64,000 bases of DNA, from NCBI GenBank assembly GCA_964036275.1, contig OZ038436.1:16705904-16769903 (forward strand), written 5' to 3'. This document shows, in pieces, positions 27,001 through 40,022 of the stretch (positions are counted from its first letter, which is position 1; each line of letters begins with the position of its first letter). The notes under the pieces were generated by a model. That model saw only the letters and a program-made list of their open reading frames with translations. It was not told where the DNA came from and searched no databases. This stretch comes from Litoditis marina (lineage: Eukaryota > Nematoda > Chromadorea > Rhabditida > Rhabditidae). A program made the translations under genes and the position numbers.

Positions 27001-30000
27001 CCGTTTCCTATATTTATCATTTTTGACAGAAGTTTATAAAAAATTATAATAAGAATATGGAATATTATCACATTTGACACAAGTTTCACTCGTTTCTATG
27101 TATATTAATTGGAAATAGTCGTTTCATTTCTACTACGACTCCTTACCACAGTCAGCAATTAAATTTGCAATAATTTTTTTTAACTAGGAAATTATATTTA
27201 TTTTCTAGGAAGTTATTTTCCACACAGAGTGTGACAAGAAAACAGAAGTAGACACTGACGTACTAAAGTTTTTCCGAGTGGAAAACCTGCATAAAGTTTC
27301 GAAAGCGTACTGTAGGAGTCCACGTAGGATTGACAAGAACTATAACTGTCCACAAAGATGACGTATACGTTTCACACATTTCTCGCTAGACTTTTCTTGT
27401 TTTCGCATTCGCATTCGCTTCCCATGTAATTCTTGACACAAGATTACCGCACTGATAGAGAATTGGTTTAAAAATCTTCAGTACAAAAACGCTGTAAAGC
27501 TTAAATCTGCAACGTTCAATTAATTGATTTATGAAGATGGATCAAAAGGAATCCTGATAGAAACGCATGTTTCATTCATACTCAATGTGAAAAGTGAAAA
27601 GCCACGCGTGCATGAATTTGCAATAACATCCAAACTCCGTCAGCTCACAGGAGTGGTTAGAAACTGAGAAAGAGACATGTGACGAGACGGAGAGACCTTT
27701 CTGTACCACCTAGGGTTCACGTAGAAGGGATGAAGACTATATACTGGAAGTCGATTGAGTAGTCACGTAAAGTATGCATTCTAATGAGGCACCGTGTACT
27801 TTGTCATTGCACGTGTCTGAGTTCAGATGTGTTTAACATGTTTCACGTGAATCTGCAATTTCCTAACAGTATGTTCGTATTTATACCAGTCTTCAAGTAA
27901 TACTATTGGATTTCATCACTGAACGGGATAGTTACAGTAGCAGTTTTTGTTTCTATTCCGTTTTTTTTCTCAATTAAATAATTGTTTATGGGCAATTATT
28001 TACGATTAGCCGCAGTGTCTTTGAGAGAAAGGTAATTGGCTCTCAAGCCAATATGGCTTAGCCACCAAGGTCACCAGATAACACACTTGTGGAACTAAAT
28101 GGTCCCATTTACGATCTTTGTAATAGCCGTGTTCCAGAATTCCGATAATAATAATAAGCAGTTTATTGCTAATAGGTACAATATTTAGGTATCATAATAA
28201 ATTTGACATAAATAACTGAATTCGAAACGTGTCCCAAAGAATCGTGTGTTTCTTGAAACCGTCATAACTTTTTTGTGTCGGTTTATACTTATATTGAAAC
28301 ACCTGATAAAAGTTTGTGTAACCAATAGTTGTCACTTTTGACTTGAGTAGAGCAGAATGTACAAACTTTCCTTGTAGGCTTCAACTTGTGAATAAAGTAG
28401 TTCAAAGTGTGACACTACAAACTACGAAATCCCCAGACTTCTACTAGAAGTTACGTGAAGTTAACATTCTAATGAGACGTCCTACACTTTGTCATAGCAC
28501 GTTTCTGAGTTATGCTGTAATATGTTTCACTTGTCTATGCAATTGACTAACAGTATATTCATGTCTTGCCTCTTCTAATCTGAAACTTCGCTTGAAATTG
28601 ATCTGTGAGCAGATGTTGTTTTTATGTAGCTGATGTAATTTCGAGCCCGATTTCGTCGTTGTTTGCCCGTGTGCTCCGCTGGTTGCAAATAACAAAAACC
28701 GTCAAACAGTTGACCACGTTTGCGCCAGATGTTGGAAACAATCGAATTTGTTCGCCCCTATTCAAGTATTCATGATTAGATTGCTAGAAAGATGAACTAT
28801 CACTCTCGATATCACCAATATCTTCTTTCTTGTCCCCTTCCAGTAATATCTAAATTTATTGTTGAATGAAATTAATATTAAATTTTTTGGTTGTTTTACA
28901 ATGTTCCCCTAACCAACTTTGAAATAAGCTCCGTATAGGAAATAAGCTCCCTGCACACTCTGTGCTGAAAATATAACTTCCAATCAATCATATCTACCAC
29001 TTTCTGTTTTCACGACAATTCGCCTAGCGCATAAACTTCGATTTATGATTTGCTTTCCCCTTTTTGTGCATGGTTTTTTTGTAACAACTTAGTATTGCGT
29101 AGTAGTTTTATGTGATTATGTATGTTAACTATAGTGTGATACTGCAGAAACATACAAGTAGATTCATTTACAAGATGATTCTACATTTTCGAGACAATGT
29201 AGCATACTTTTTAGAGTCATGGCCACCAAAGTTCGCCGAGACAACTTCAAGAACTTCTGGGACAAGTTCTCCGACAAACCGGACACCAACACCATGATGC
29301 TAAACAGCAGTGCCGAGGATCTGGAGGCAGTTGACAGGTATAGTTCGTTCCACCAATCAATGTCCTTCTACAGTAATCTGTCAACTATCCAGGAGGCTTT
29401 TTCCTAATGAAAAAAATCCTTATTTGGTTTTGAACGTTCAGAGATTGTAGAAGTAAACGTAGAAAACACAATAGCTAAATTTGAAGTGATTCCGAAAACA
29501 TCAAACTACGAAACGTTGTTTTTGAAGCTCGCGCAGATTACTGTAGAGGGTTATAAGTGCGTGGAACAGACTATATGCGAATTGACCGAATCTTAGTTGT
29601 AGTTTGATATCGATTAGCGCCGTTATTCACGTTTTTCGACCAAAAACAGAAGTATAAAAATACGAACACAGCGGGACCGTGCAACTTACACCGTACAAAC
29701 CGAATTTGGAACGAGCGAACGTTACGAGCAATGTGATTGTTTAAAGTAAATAAATCTGAAATTTTTTTCAGTCACATCAATTTCTAGTAACTGCTATAAC
29801 AGAATGAACTACTCACAGATTTTGAATTACTTGTGATGAATTTACCATTGTGTTTCGGGTCAGTTTCTATTTTCTATTTTCTCAAAGTTTACATGCTTAA
29901 TTGAACAAAATCTTTTCATCGTTTCCATTTCAGAGCAGATATTCTGGCTTCTCTGCCCATTCTGGCCAACAAAGACGTTGTGGACATCGGAGCAGGAATC

Positions 30001-33000
30001 GGGTTGGTCTTGCCGAACTATCTGTCCAAAAATTGAACGAAAATCGAAAATTTTTCGAAAATGAGTTAGGGTTAGGTCAAAAATATCTGAAAGTTTTGAG
30101 TGCGTACTAGGTTTCATTGAGATAGGGCGGAGAGTTACTTGAAGTTCAAAGGAAATGGTCTTGAAAGTGGTAGCCCCGAAGTGCCACTAGATAAAACTCT
30201 ACGATAACGAGTCTAGTTATCGACCAGAAGCACTAACGTAAGCAATCTGGGCGAAAACTCTCGATATTTCCAAAACGAATACTACTCTATATTGATCTAG
30301 GTGCGCCCATCGCACATGACATCAAATGATGTCATTGATCTATTTTTACCAAACTCCCCTAAGTACTTTGCCCTTCTTTCGAGTTCAAGGTCGGTAGTGA
30401 AAAAAGAAGAGACCGTCCGATCCAATTTCAACCTTATCACAGTTTTTTATGTGCCATTTGATTCTGTGACCAGTCTGATAAGGGGGTTGTAGACAGTTCA
30501 TTATTGTTCGGGGTGGGATGGAACATATAGAAACATCAATTTCGTAGAAAATCGGGATTTTAAACAAACTCCGACAGTTCTTAATTTCAAATTGAATCTG
30601 AACTAGAACAGTAGTAACTCACAATTTGATACAAAAACTTTTGTAAAACAAAACTCACGACAGACTTATTTGTAGTTTTGTGAAGTTTCGTCCCAAACAT
30701 TTATTCGGTATTTTCAGTCGTTTCACCACTGTACTGGCGGAAACTGCTCGTTCTGTGCTTTCTACCGACTTCATCGAATCCTTCATCACAAAGGTAGACT
30801 CTTTTTGTATTTTATGCAAATGAAGTAGTTAACGCATGTATTTGACACCTTGATTAGTGACCTGCCTCATTGCTTCAAGTACTCGACCAAAGGCATAAAA
30901 GCTATGAAATAACCGCCATACTGAAGAGGCCAATCAGGTTGTACATTCACACATTTTCCAATATGTCATTATTTTCATTAAGAGTTTTGTGACCGAGAAT
31001 ATATCTCATAAGAAAATCGTATAACATACGATGAATTATGACACTCATTCTAAAGGTAGGATTGAACTAAACATTATAAACTTGCAGAACCAAGAACGTA
31101 ACGCTCACATCGAGAATGTCAACTACCGTGTCGGGGATGCTGTTCACCTCAAGATGGACAACACCAGGTAAAACTGAAGCTTATCGGCATACTCATTTTG
31201 TCATACTTGATACTGAATACAGGAATCGACACTGAAACAGCTACCATGCGTTTCAACTTTTCGTCTGAGGATTGTTTTTGCTGTATAGTACTTCAGAAGT
31301 ATAGACAGACATACGTGTCTGGTCTAAATGGAAATTTAGATGAACGTGATTCAATACACAAAGAAAAATGAAGAGAAGAAAATGATGAGAAGTAAAAAAA
31401 ACTGATTTTTTTGCAAAACTTGAATAATAACATATTATAGTCACAGAATGGGACATAAGCACAGCTAAGGACTGATGAAGTAACAAGATGTGTGCGATTA
31501 CTTTCAGATTATCTGAAGTTGCCTTAATTATTCCATATGAATCTTTTTTCAGCGTGGACCTGGTGTTCACCAACTGGTTGATGATGTATCTGAGTGACAG
31601 TGAGACGATAGAATTCATCTTCAACTGCATGAGGTGGCTGCGACCGGACGGCTACGTTCACTTGAGGGAGAGCTGCTCCGAACCGAGCACAGGTGCGAGC
31701 AAACTACAGAAGAAATCATAGTTGTAGTTTGATTTTGATACACTGAGCTATTCACGAACTTTGACTGAAAAGCAACGAAATCAAAAAAGCGAACCCTAAA
31801 CCGTAGTTGGTTTGAATGCATCTATGTACTGGTTGTATTCTTTTTCACAGGCAGGTAGGTTTGAAACAAACCTACCGATAAACAAAAAACTCTCAACAAG
31901 TAGGGGTATAACTAGAAGGTTTCACTATTTTGTGTGCTTCGAAACATGATGCGATTACATTCAGATACAACTGAAGAGTCATTGTGCCACGATTACTGCA
32001 GTTCTGATCGAAATATGCTGTAATTCGACCTCTATTTGAATGTAAATGAGAATGGAGTTTCACAAATCTGTTGTTTCAGGCCGCACCAAGACGAACACGA
32101 TGCACAACTCTGCCGAGGCCAACCCCACCCACTACCGATTCTCATCCAGATACATCCAGGTAGGTAGTCTCAACCTCAGTTTCACCGAACCACTCATGGT
32201 AAAACCGTGTGACACTATGTTTCGTAACGGAAAGGTAACTGGTATACAAATGTGGACTGTTTTTGAAACTTGGCACGCCACAAGTGGCAGTTTCGTCAGT
32301 TATAGAAAAACTGACATGTTGCACCGCTTCCTGCACCCTCTATTCTTGGAACCAAAATAGTCTTCAACTCTGTTTATTAAATTTGATATATAGGAACTCC
32401 AAGCGTTTGAACACGAATCCAATATAGTTATGTTAGCTCATTGGTCACCACGACAGTATGTTGAGCATTGGACGTTGGTTCAGTTCCCATATAACTTGCA
32501 TCGAGTTAGGCACACATATCCATGCGGTCTCAAACGTTTCTCAGCTTGTGTGTGACCGCCTCTTTTTTGTTCATAACAGTGATGACTAGCATCCGAAAGA
32601 TGTACTCCAGATTGCTCACTTTCCGTTTTTCCCCTCCCCTGTCGTGCACAACATGGGAACATTTTCGTTCACTTGAGCGAAATGCACAGATAGACGGAGC
32701 AGGTAAACAAGAGTGTAAAGAGTAGAACAAAAGGTTAACAGTGTGAAAAACCAACAAAATAAACTGTTTTTCTCGTATTCAAGACATCCCGTTTTGGTGT
32801 TGTTTTCACGGAAGTCATGAAAGACTGCCCACTGAAGTTGAACTGATAATATCTTCAAACCGTTATGCTTGAAAAATAGACACTATTACCTATTAGTCAA
32901 AGTGACCGAAATTAGAAATTTTCAGGAAACCCAGAAAAGCAGATATTGTTCATTTATCGATTTTCAGCTGCTGCGTACCATTCGCTTCAAGGACGAGGAG

Positions 33001-36000
33001 GGCAAAGTGTGGAGATTCGACCTTCAGTGGAGTTGCTCCGTGCCCACTTACGTCAAGGTAAGTACTTGTTTAGGCTCAATCTAAATTTCAAAAAAAAACT
33101 GATTATAGACCAACGAAAGTTGGAATCAAGCACTTCGGTTAACCCTAGCGCAATACAAGTAGTGACTTTCGCAACGCCGTGGGCTAACGCGAGAGAGTAC
33201 CTATGATAAGGGTTATAGTAAGATTATAGTAAGGGTTGATCTACCACATGTTCGCTACGATGCCTACTAAAAGATAAAATATTTATGAAATGTGGAAATG
33301 TTTATTGTTCAAACTTCGATGTGTTTTTCAGCGCCAGAATAATTGGCGCCAGGTGCACTGGTTGGCGCAGAAGGTGGCTGCAGCGGAGACCGAGGAGACC
33401 ACCCACGAAGAACTGCTGGAACTGTTCAGGTAGATACAGAATTACGTGGAGCGTATTGAAACATCAGAACTCATGGTGGTTGGAATTTTGTAGGTTGGAA
33501 AAGTAGAAGTAAATATAATCACGTGCAACGTGACCGAAAAAAATTGAAGCAAATGTTTCTGAGCGCCAAAATGGGTGTATTGGCGCATGGCAAGTTGTAA
33601 GTAGGTCGTGCGCATGAAATAACACAAGTAGTGTGTACTATTTATTGAATGCTATTTATTGAATAAATAAAACCCAATGAATAATGAAAATTAGTACATT
33701 TCAGCACGAAATGGCAAAACGAACAGGTCGCCTGGGACGAGAAGTTGGACAACGAGAAGTACGTTTGGACCGACAAAGTTAGTTTGTAACTTTACTTATT
33801 TCAGCAGGAACAGTGGTAAAGTTTGGTAAAATGGCAAAGAGTCAAAGCCTCATTTAGTTGTGGTACATTTTTTTCGGCTTCTTCTACATGAAGTTTTTGT
33901 TCCCCCTCTCGTATATTTTCCAGTGAAACCTACTACTTCGTATTTTCGCTTTGTCGGAACCCCCACTTTTTCAACCTTATCACTTTCATCTCCGTTCACT
34001 GCAACACAACTGCCAAACTTCCAATGCCCTGGGGGCTTTCTGTCAGACAACTTCCTCTTTTTTTCGGTATTACTTTGATTAGAGAGATCGCAATCAAATT
34101 GAACCCTGCACAAACATCAATACCTCATAATCACATAAAACGTATCAAATACATCAGAATTCCGAAACATGATTTAAAAAAAAATACATTTTTGTTTGCA
34201 TAAAATTGTTTGTTGAGCATAGATTGAAAAACATAAAGTAGTATTAGTTGACTGCCCAAATGTGCTGCACGATTCAATGGTGAAACGATAGTTACGTGTA
34301 CAACCCACTTACAAGAAAGAGTTGTTTATGTTTCTTTACGACTAGTCTATTTATTTTGTATTTGGTTTTTTTTTCAGATTTTCTCTCAATCTCTGTCCAC
34401 AGACGATGTGGCCAAGAACAGTACGGTATTCGTGTTCACCCCCCGAAACGAGTCGCCCTATCTCCATGTGAACTCCCATCTTTTGGCCGAGGTGAGAAAA
34501 TAAAACAGTTCTACGTTTAGGTTGCGAACTGTTCTGGAAAGAAGCAAAATTCTTTCATGTCTCGACAGAGATGAAACAAACACAAAAATAAAACTGAACG
34601 TTATGACATCCTTTTTGGAGTAAAAAGAAATGTTAATTTGAAAACTTAAAGGGACCGTACCTCTACAATGTGCAATGTAGGCAATTTTTGAAAAATGAAA
34701 AAGTCATTTATTCTTTTTTGAGATGAAAGTTCATTTTGAATATGTCGTAATTTTATGGAAAGTTTGTAAATTTTGTACGTAGGTGAACTCGGCGGTGTAT
34801 GTACGTGCGCGTGGTCGCGCCACATTTTTGAAAACACGGAGAAAGCCAGGAAGTTAACATCTGTATGAATGATTTTGGTTTTTCAATGTGAAGAATATCG
34901 ACTTATCAGCTCGAACCTCCAATTTAAAGAGGAACGGTCTCTTTAATATAACTTGAGCTATAAAAACTTACATTCAGCTATAGAAACTTGAAGCAATTCA
35001 CACTGCCTAGTTATATTCTAGACTTTCCTTTTCTAGAAATTCACGTGTAACGTGTGGAACGTGGAAACTGAGCCCTACTTCTACCGTACCTCTTTGACGA
35101 AAGCCAACGGAACCAAGGACAAGCGAGTTAGGTGGGTGGAACGATGTTTTTTATATTCCACACAAAATGTGCAACAGGACAAAATAGACACAAGAGAGAC
35201 GGAAAGAAACCTACGCGAAAATTTCAAGCGTTATTAATCGATTAATTGTAGATTCTCATGGAACGAGTCCCTGTCGTCCAGCATCAACTACTGGAGTCAG
35301 AGAGACGCGTCTTTCGAGACTATTCTCGCCACTGAACTACTCTCCACCACCACCTCAGAGGAGAGGAAAAACCTGACGGTCAGTCATAGAAGCATAATTG
35401 AGTTGTAGTTTGCTCCTTGACCCTTTCAGTTATAGGTGACCATGCTTGAATTGTGGTTTGATCGGCGGAGCGAGTACTTATAGGTAGTAACCGGGATTGT
35501 GGTGTAAATTGCTCCACGATCCCACCAGCTATAGGGAGTGAGAATACGTTGTATAGTTCATTTCATTCCCACTGAGACCCATTGGCAGTGTGCCAAGATT
35601 TTCGGATGTCTATATCTCAGAGCATACATAAGTATTATCAGGACTATTTGTATTTCCGAGTTTTTAAGGATCTAAACAATAGCTAAAAGAAATTTGCAGT
35701 TTTTTTGAAAAAAATCCAAAGTGGTGAAAAATAGCCTGGAAATTTCATTGGCACGCTGCCAAATCTCAGTAGGAACGACCGGAACTATAGTCTGATCTGC
35801 AAATACAATTCACCGTGATAAAACTACAAACACATGGAAACAGAACGAGATGTATAGTTTCAGCCAACTGCCCGTTGAGCCCATATAGATATCCTGCAGA
35901 AGTGTCCTAGCTGCTACTAGTGAATGGTGGCATAGGTTTATAGTCCACACCATTCCTACTGAGACTCCTACAGTAATCTTACAAAATTTTCAAAGGCTGT

Positions 36001-37055
36001 TATGAAGCTGAAAATGTAGCTCATAAAAAATGCTCTCGTATATTTGCTCTATCTGAGAAGGAGGAGCAAAACGGCTCGGAAGTTTCGAAATCCTACTGTA
36101 GGAGTCTCAGTAGGAATGGAAAAGACTATACCATAAGCATTGAGAAGCACGCTGTAAGGAAAATAATACCAGACAGTTCAATTGAGAAAACATAGTACAT
36201 ATAGGTATAGTTGTGTACATTATAGCATGTTGTGATTATGTCAGATCAATCTTTGCTTTACAGAAAATCATGAACCCTGAGGCGCACGTTGTGCTGCTTG
36301 AGCCAATGGAGAACCTCGACGAGGCCGAGTTGAAACAGGTAATCAATAACTCTGTTGAAAACAAAACACGAAACTTCAATTCTTCCAGCTTTTCGATAGC
36401 ACGCATTCAGACTTAAAATTTTCCGTACATCTGGTGAATTAGCAAATGTTATTGGTTTGATTATTTTCTCGGATGTCCTTCCTCCTCAAGGTTTAAAGAA
36501 TTGAAAATTTTGATTTAGTCAGGGAAAATGATATTCGAAACAGAAAGTCACCGTTGTTCGTTAGTTTTATAAACAGATGAAAAATTTATCTGAATAGAAA
36601 ATTAAAACATTAATATTCATTTCAGAAACTGTCTGAGATGGGTGTGAAGAGTGTGACCATGTCCGACGTGTCGGAGGAGTGCGCTGTCGCACAGTCACAG
36701 TACTTCAAGGAGCACAACAAGGTACAGTAAATCATAGTTTGGACAAATTTAGAGTCGGACCTGAACTTGAAAATAGAGCTTCAAATTTCCTCGGTAGAGT
36801 ACTCGGAAACTCGATTAAGTTGATTAAAACAAATTTAGATATCTATCAAGGTTTCATCTTGTGGTGAAAAGCTGGTTGCTGGTTCTGAAAGTTAGGTAAT
36901 CAACAAAAACACCTGGTCTAAGTCAAAAACTAGTGTTGTTTCCGATGAACCTTGAAAACAAAACAAATAGTTCGATCAAGTTCATAATATTGATTATTTC
37001 GCAGACTGACGAGGTGAGCGGCAAGAAATGGATGTTGATCAGAGGTCGATTCTGA
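24036..37055 (+). CDS. pmt-1: PMT-1, phosphoethanolamine N-methyltransferase
   Basis: Sixteen phase-consistent exons give 479 aa: 24036-24088, 29215-29337, 29934-30002, 30718-30793, 31088-31167, 31553-31692, 32080-32159, 32968-33057, 33332-33429, 33705-33777, 34378-34491, 35037-35131, 35252-35378, 36264-36338, 36626-36721, 37005-37055 (TGA). The N-terminal half is a SAM methyltransferase: motif [12 protein letters not shown] (about 74-84), STDFIESF, then [15 protein letters not shown] and [20 protein letters not shown]. Nematode PMT-1 methylates phosphoethanolamine to its monomethyl form, and PMT-2 does the later steps towards phosphocholine. The C-terminal half (about 270-479) has no Gly-rich SAM loop, as expected for PMT-1, whose active domain is N-terminal. 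The start follows an acceptor (TTTTTCAG, CAAG, ATG), consistent with SL trans-splicing. The first intron is about 5.1 kb and repeat-laden; an ATG at 29219 could start a shorter isoform. Confidence 0.95.
24975..25172 (+). repeat. SINE-like element with tRNA-like module, copy 1
   Basis: The 5' part has TTTAGTCGTCGCTGACGGAA, then GTACTGTATATCTCAATTTT and CGCTGTGTACGGACACA. This leads into GTAGCGCAGTGGTTAATGC (A box) and TAGGTTCGATTCGGCCGAG (B box). It ends AAATTCGGCACCCCCTAT. The same order occurs at 57237-57437 and, inverted, at 26076-26285; 48764-48914 is partly deleted. Confidence 0.65.
26076..26285 (-). repeat. SINE-like element, copy 2 (inverted)
   Basis: On the minus strand it runs CTATAGTCGTCGCCAACGGA, GGGTACTGTATATCTCACTT, CGCTGTGTACGTACG, then AATAGCGCAGAGGTTAGCCG (A box) and GCAGGTTCGATTCCGGCGAC (B box). 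It ends AAATTTGGCACTCACTAT. Both boxes are near consensus for an internal RNA polymerase III promoter. Confidence 0.7.
27739..27872 (+). repeat. Family C MITE (~135 bp), copy 1
   Basis: The start is TATACTGGAAGTCGATTGAG, then TAGTCACGTAAAG. Internal words are TCTAATGAGGCACC and TTTGTCATTGCACGTGTCTG. The end is TTTCACGTGAATCTGCAATT and CCTAACAGTAT. The ends form an imperfect inverted repeat of about 30 bases flanked by TA. Confidence 0.7.
28441..28557 (+). repeat. Family C MITE, internally deleted copy
   Basis: It begins CTACTAGAAG and goes straight to TTACGTGAAGTTAACATT, lacking the TCAATTGAATAGTC portion of the left terminus. It then follows the family to CAATTGACTAACAGTATA. Confidence 0.65.
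29592..29695. repeat. Family A repeat in pmt-1 intron 2
   Basis: The left arm is TTAGTTGTAGTTTGATATCG. The right end is GAACACAGCGGGACCGTGCA followed by ACTTACACCGTA. Confidence 0.55.
31718..31805. repeat. Family A repeat in a pmt-1 intron
   Basis: AGTTGTAGTTTGATTTTGAT pairs with CGAAATCAAAAAAGCGAACC, around TTTGACTGAAAAGCAACG. Confidence 0.5.
32435..32505 (+). repeat. tRNA-like fragment in a pmt-1 intron
   Basis: TGTTAGCTCATTGGTCACCA resembles an A box. TTGGTTCAGTTCCCAT, about 35 bases further on, resembles a B box. There are no convincing acceptor or anticodon stems, so it is a remnant. Confidence 0.4.
35398..35868. repeat. Family A repeat interrupted by a family D MITE
   Basis: TTGAGTTGTAGTTTGCTCCT on the left and GTGATAAAACTACAAACACA on the right are the arms of family A, but they are about 420 bases apart. 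A second GTGGTTTGATC word on the left suggests more than one A copy. The complete family D element at 35551-35797 lies between them. Confidence 0.5.
35551..35797. repeat. Family D inverted-repeat MITE, copy 2
   Basis: The left arm reads TATAGTTCATTTCATTCCCA and CTGAGACCCATTGGCAGTGT. The right arm reads TCATTGGCACGCTGCCAAAT and CTCAGTAGGAACGACCGGAA. It matches the dab-1 intron copy in arms and length. Confidence 0.7.
35938..36133. repeat. Family B inverted-repeat MITE
   Basis: TTATAGTCCACACCATTCCT followed by ACTGAGACTCCTACAGTA is mirrored by TACTGTAGGAGTCTCAGTAG followed by GAATGGAAAAGACTATA. The arms are about 38 bases and nearly perfect, about 195 bases end to end. Confidence 0.75.
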
Positions 37056-39039
37056 ACCTCCAATCCTCGCTGATTCTGGGTATTTACATGGAGATTTTCA
37101 CTTGCTGAACACGGTTTTCTTTTGTTTTCGTGCATTTTGCACGTTAGCACGTAACTTGGTGCCATTCTCTGATAAAATCATTTATTCTATTTCATTTGAT
37201 GATGAACATTCCTATTGTACACTGTATTCGATAAATAGATTTTATTTCACGCTTTTCTCGTTTTTGCGAATAGATTTTCAGAGATCGTCTTGCGTGGGTT
37301 CAAAACATATTGTTTCCATCTCACACTTTTATAAGTAGCAAAGTTATTAGTTTTTCTTCACCAATTCAATTTTCACAGGGTGAGAATAATATTTGCTTTG
37401 TCTGCTGGAGTAATGAGTGTGAGACTGCCTCAGGCTAAGTGGGAAGCGCTGATCAACAAAAATACAATATTGCAAATATGAACTTTCAAAGTTCTACACA
37501 ACATAAATGAGTTTGAGAAAGTAGAGAGAGATTACAAATCTCTGGTATTATTGCTGATATTTTTTTTCAAATCATCAAACATCTCACTTTTGCTAATTTT
37601 CGACTTTACTCGGAAATTTTTTTAGTGAATCAAACCAATTCAATCCGAAACTAGAACTCGTTAGATTTAAAAGGGGCAAACCTTGAAAGTGAGAAACATG
37701 GCAAATGAAACGTAGAAGGTCAGAAAACAATACACGAATGTCTATAAGGGATCACAAAAACACAAACTTTAGACAAGAAAAACCATGGCAATAAATTCAA
37801 GTATTATTCTTACTATTGCATGTTACACTCTTCAACCTCATGTCTCCTTTATCTCTGAGCTAGTGCTTCGAATAAGATTACCCGAAGTTACCAGAACAAT
37901 GGTGTACGCAAGTCCACGCGTTCCCACCTAACTCGATTTTAGTTCTTCAACGGAGTCGTACTTCTTTCACAACCTATTGAACTTTGAGCTAGTTGCATTC
38001 TGTCTCATTTCTTTTTTAAGTAACGTTACTTCTAAATCACTCTGATACAGAAACCTTTTAAATCGAATAAAACTGAAGATAGTCCTCGCTAGTCATACGT
38101 GGACATTTTTTGTGGTCCTAGGGTCGGAATGGAGCTCTATTTCAAGTTTCAATAACGGTTACAAAACACATGATTGTTTCAATGTTTCCTGAACTATCTT
38201 ACTCGGCATATAATTTGCTACAACTCGTTTTGAGGATTTTTCTCTTCGATCTATCAACTCAACGTCGTTGAACTTCCGTTTTATTTTTGGCTCTCTATTT
38301 GACAGAAGCGGCTTGAACGTGTAAAACTTGAACAATTATTCCGTTTCAACAGCTCCGTTCTCTTCTTTCCTGCTCGCTGATTGCTTGTATTGTGTTCGGA
38401 ACCATCTCTGATCAATGGTTGAAAAGATTGTAATTCGACCCCCAAGGTGGGCGCAAATAAAAGAATAGCACCGGACTTCAAATTAAACTTAAGCCCCACA
38501 ATCTAGCGCAACTCTGAGTGTGGTTAAACGACCAGATATCGTTCAATACTGATTGAGTGGAAATACTACTGTAACGCCACTGGGCAACAGCTCGCTGGTG
38601 AGTAGAGCGTAATTGTGATATGTTTGTTTGTCAATCTATCACTCTTGTGTTTTCCAACTATGAACACTGTTTAGATCTTGCGAATACGTGTTTTACTTAT
38701 TGTGTGTTTGAAGTTATCCGGTTCAATTACGTGTGTAAGCTCGTAATATGTACTGAATCGAACGTAAAAACTGTAACTCTTTTTGATAATATCTACATAA
38801 TTTGAACGCACTGAAAACTTTGTATTTCACTGTAGCGTTTTCGGTGGGAATGAAAAATACTGTATTCAAGTGATCTGTGTAATTTTCCGATACAAAGTGC
38901 ACGTCTCTGACACATGTAGTTTTATTAATAATCGGCTATATTAGTTACGTAGGCAGCTTCATCTGCTACTTCACACTTAATCCAAGCTTAGAACTTCGCT
39001 CCTGTCATCATTATCTCATGGTTCACTTGAACATTTCCT

Positions 39040-39173
39040 TATACTGTTAGTCAATCGCAGAGTCACGTGTAACATGTTAAACACAGCAGAACTCAGACAC
39101 GTGCAATGACAAAGTGCAAGATGCCTCATTAGAATGCTAACTTCACGTGACTATTCAATTGACTTCTAGTATT
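39040..39173 (-). repeat. Family C MITE, inverted copy
   Basis: It begins TATACTGTTAGTCAATCGCA and ends CTATTCAATTGACTTCTAGT followed by ATT. The CAGCAGAACTCAGACACGTG and GATGCCTCATTAGAATGC words are those of the other copies read in reverse. Confidence 0.75.
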
Positions 39174-39825
39174 TACTCATTGTCATTGACACGTGGACGC
39201 CTACATTATGAAGTTGGTATCTCCAGCCTGTTTTGGAGGAATACTAGGAAAAAACTTTCATATCGTTCTACTATTCTTGAAATACGCATACGAAAATGTG
39301 TTTTATTCTCCAAATATCATCAATCGAAACTAGAAATGGATGTAGAACTTATAATCACATCAGTTTCGCACTTTACTCGGACTTGGGATCTGTTTCACGT
39401 ATTTTACGGAATCTAATTAGCCAATAGTATAATATTGATTTCCCTTGGTTTCTAGAGCTGTTTTTACTCGAAATCATGTGAGAATGAGGCGATTATTCGT
39501 TATTCCGATTCAATTTGAATAAGTTTATGTGATGTATGTGAAGGTGTTTTCTTCAGTCTCAATGATAATTAATGCAGTCCAGAGGTACGGTAATGAAGTA
39601 AACATTTATAGTCTTCTCATCGCCTAACGTCCTTCAGCTGCGTATTTCTTTCTCTCTATTAACTAATTTTTTAAATTAACAAATTTCGGTGTGTTGGTGA
39701 GGGTTGAGCAGAATTTAGTTTTGAAAGCTACCTTCGTCTATCTTTTTTTTCTGTGCTTTTTAGAGAAAAAGTTGATTTTCAATTTCCATAAAACTAACTT
39801 ATTTTGTATTGAAGTGAGAGTGAAG

Positions 39826-40022
39826 TATAGTTGCCATTTTCCCCATAAAGACAGCAGAGAGTTCAATTGATTGAGCGATGCGGGGCGAGCGGTCGTTGAT
39901 TATTTGCCAGCAGGCGAGAGAGTGTGTAGATCAATGATACGCAGACCAACTGGCCGCTCGCCAAGCCGCGTCCCATACAAAATCGATGGTACGGTGTCCA
40001 CAACGGTTTGACCGATCCTATA
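39826..40022 (-). repeat. Family E element, copy 1
   Basis: Reading on the minus strand it runs from TATAGGATCGGTCAAACCGT to ATGGCAACTATA, about 197 bases. It is almost letter-for-letter the same as 46653-46850, including CGAGCGGCCAGTTGGTCTGC and AATAATCAACGACCGCTCGC. Confidence 0.8.

Larger units (their letters stand above)
24089..29214. other. pmt-1 intron 1, about 5.1 kb
   Basis: This intron joins the 18-codon first exon to the exon beginning [15 protein letters not shown], with matching phases (2 then 1 base). It contains two SINE-like copies and two family C MITEs and is otherwise AT-rich. A stretch at 25346-25503 is open in both orientations but has no matching splice signals, so I leave it unassigned. 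An intron this large is a natural place for enhancers or an internal promoter. Confidence 0.6.
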
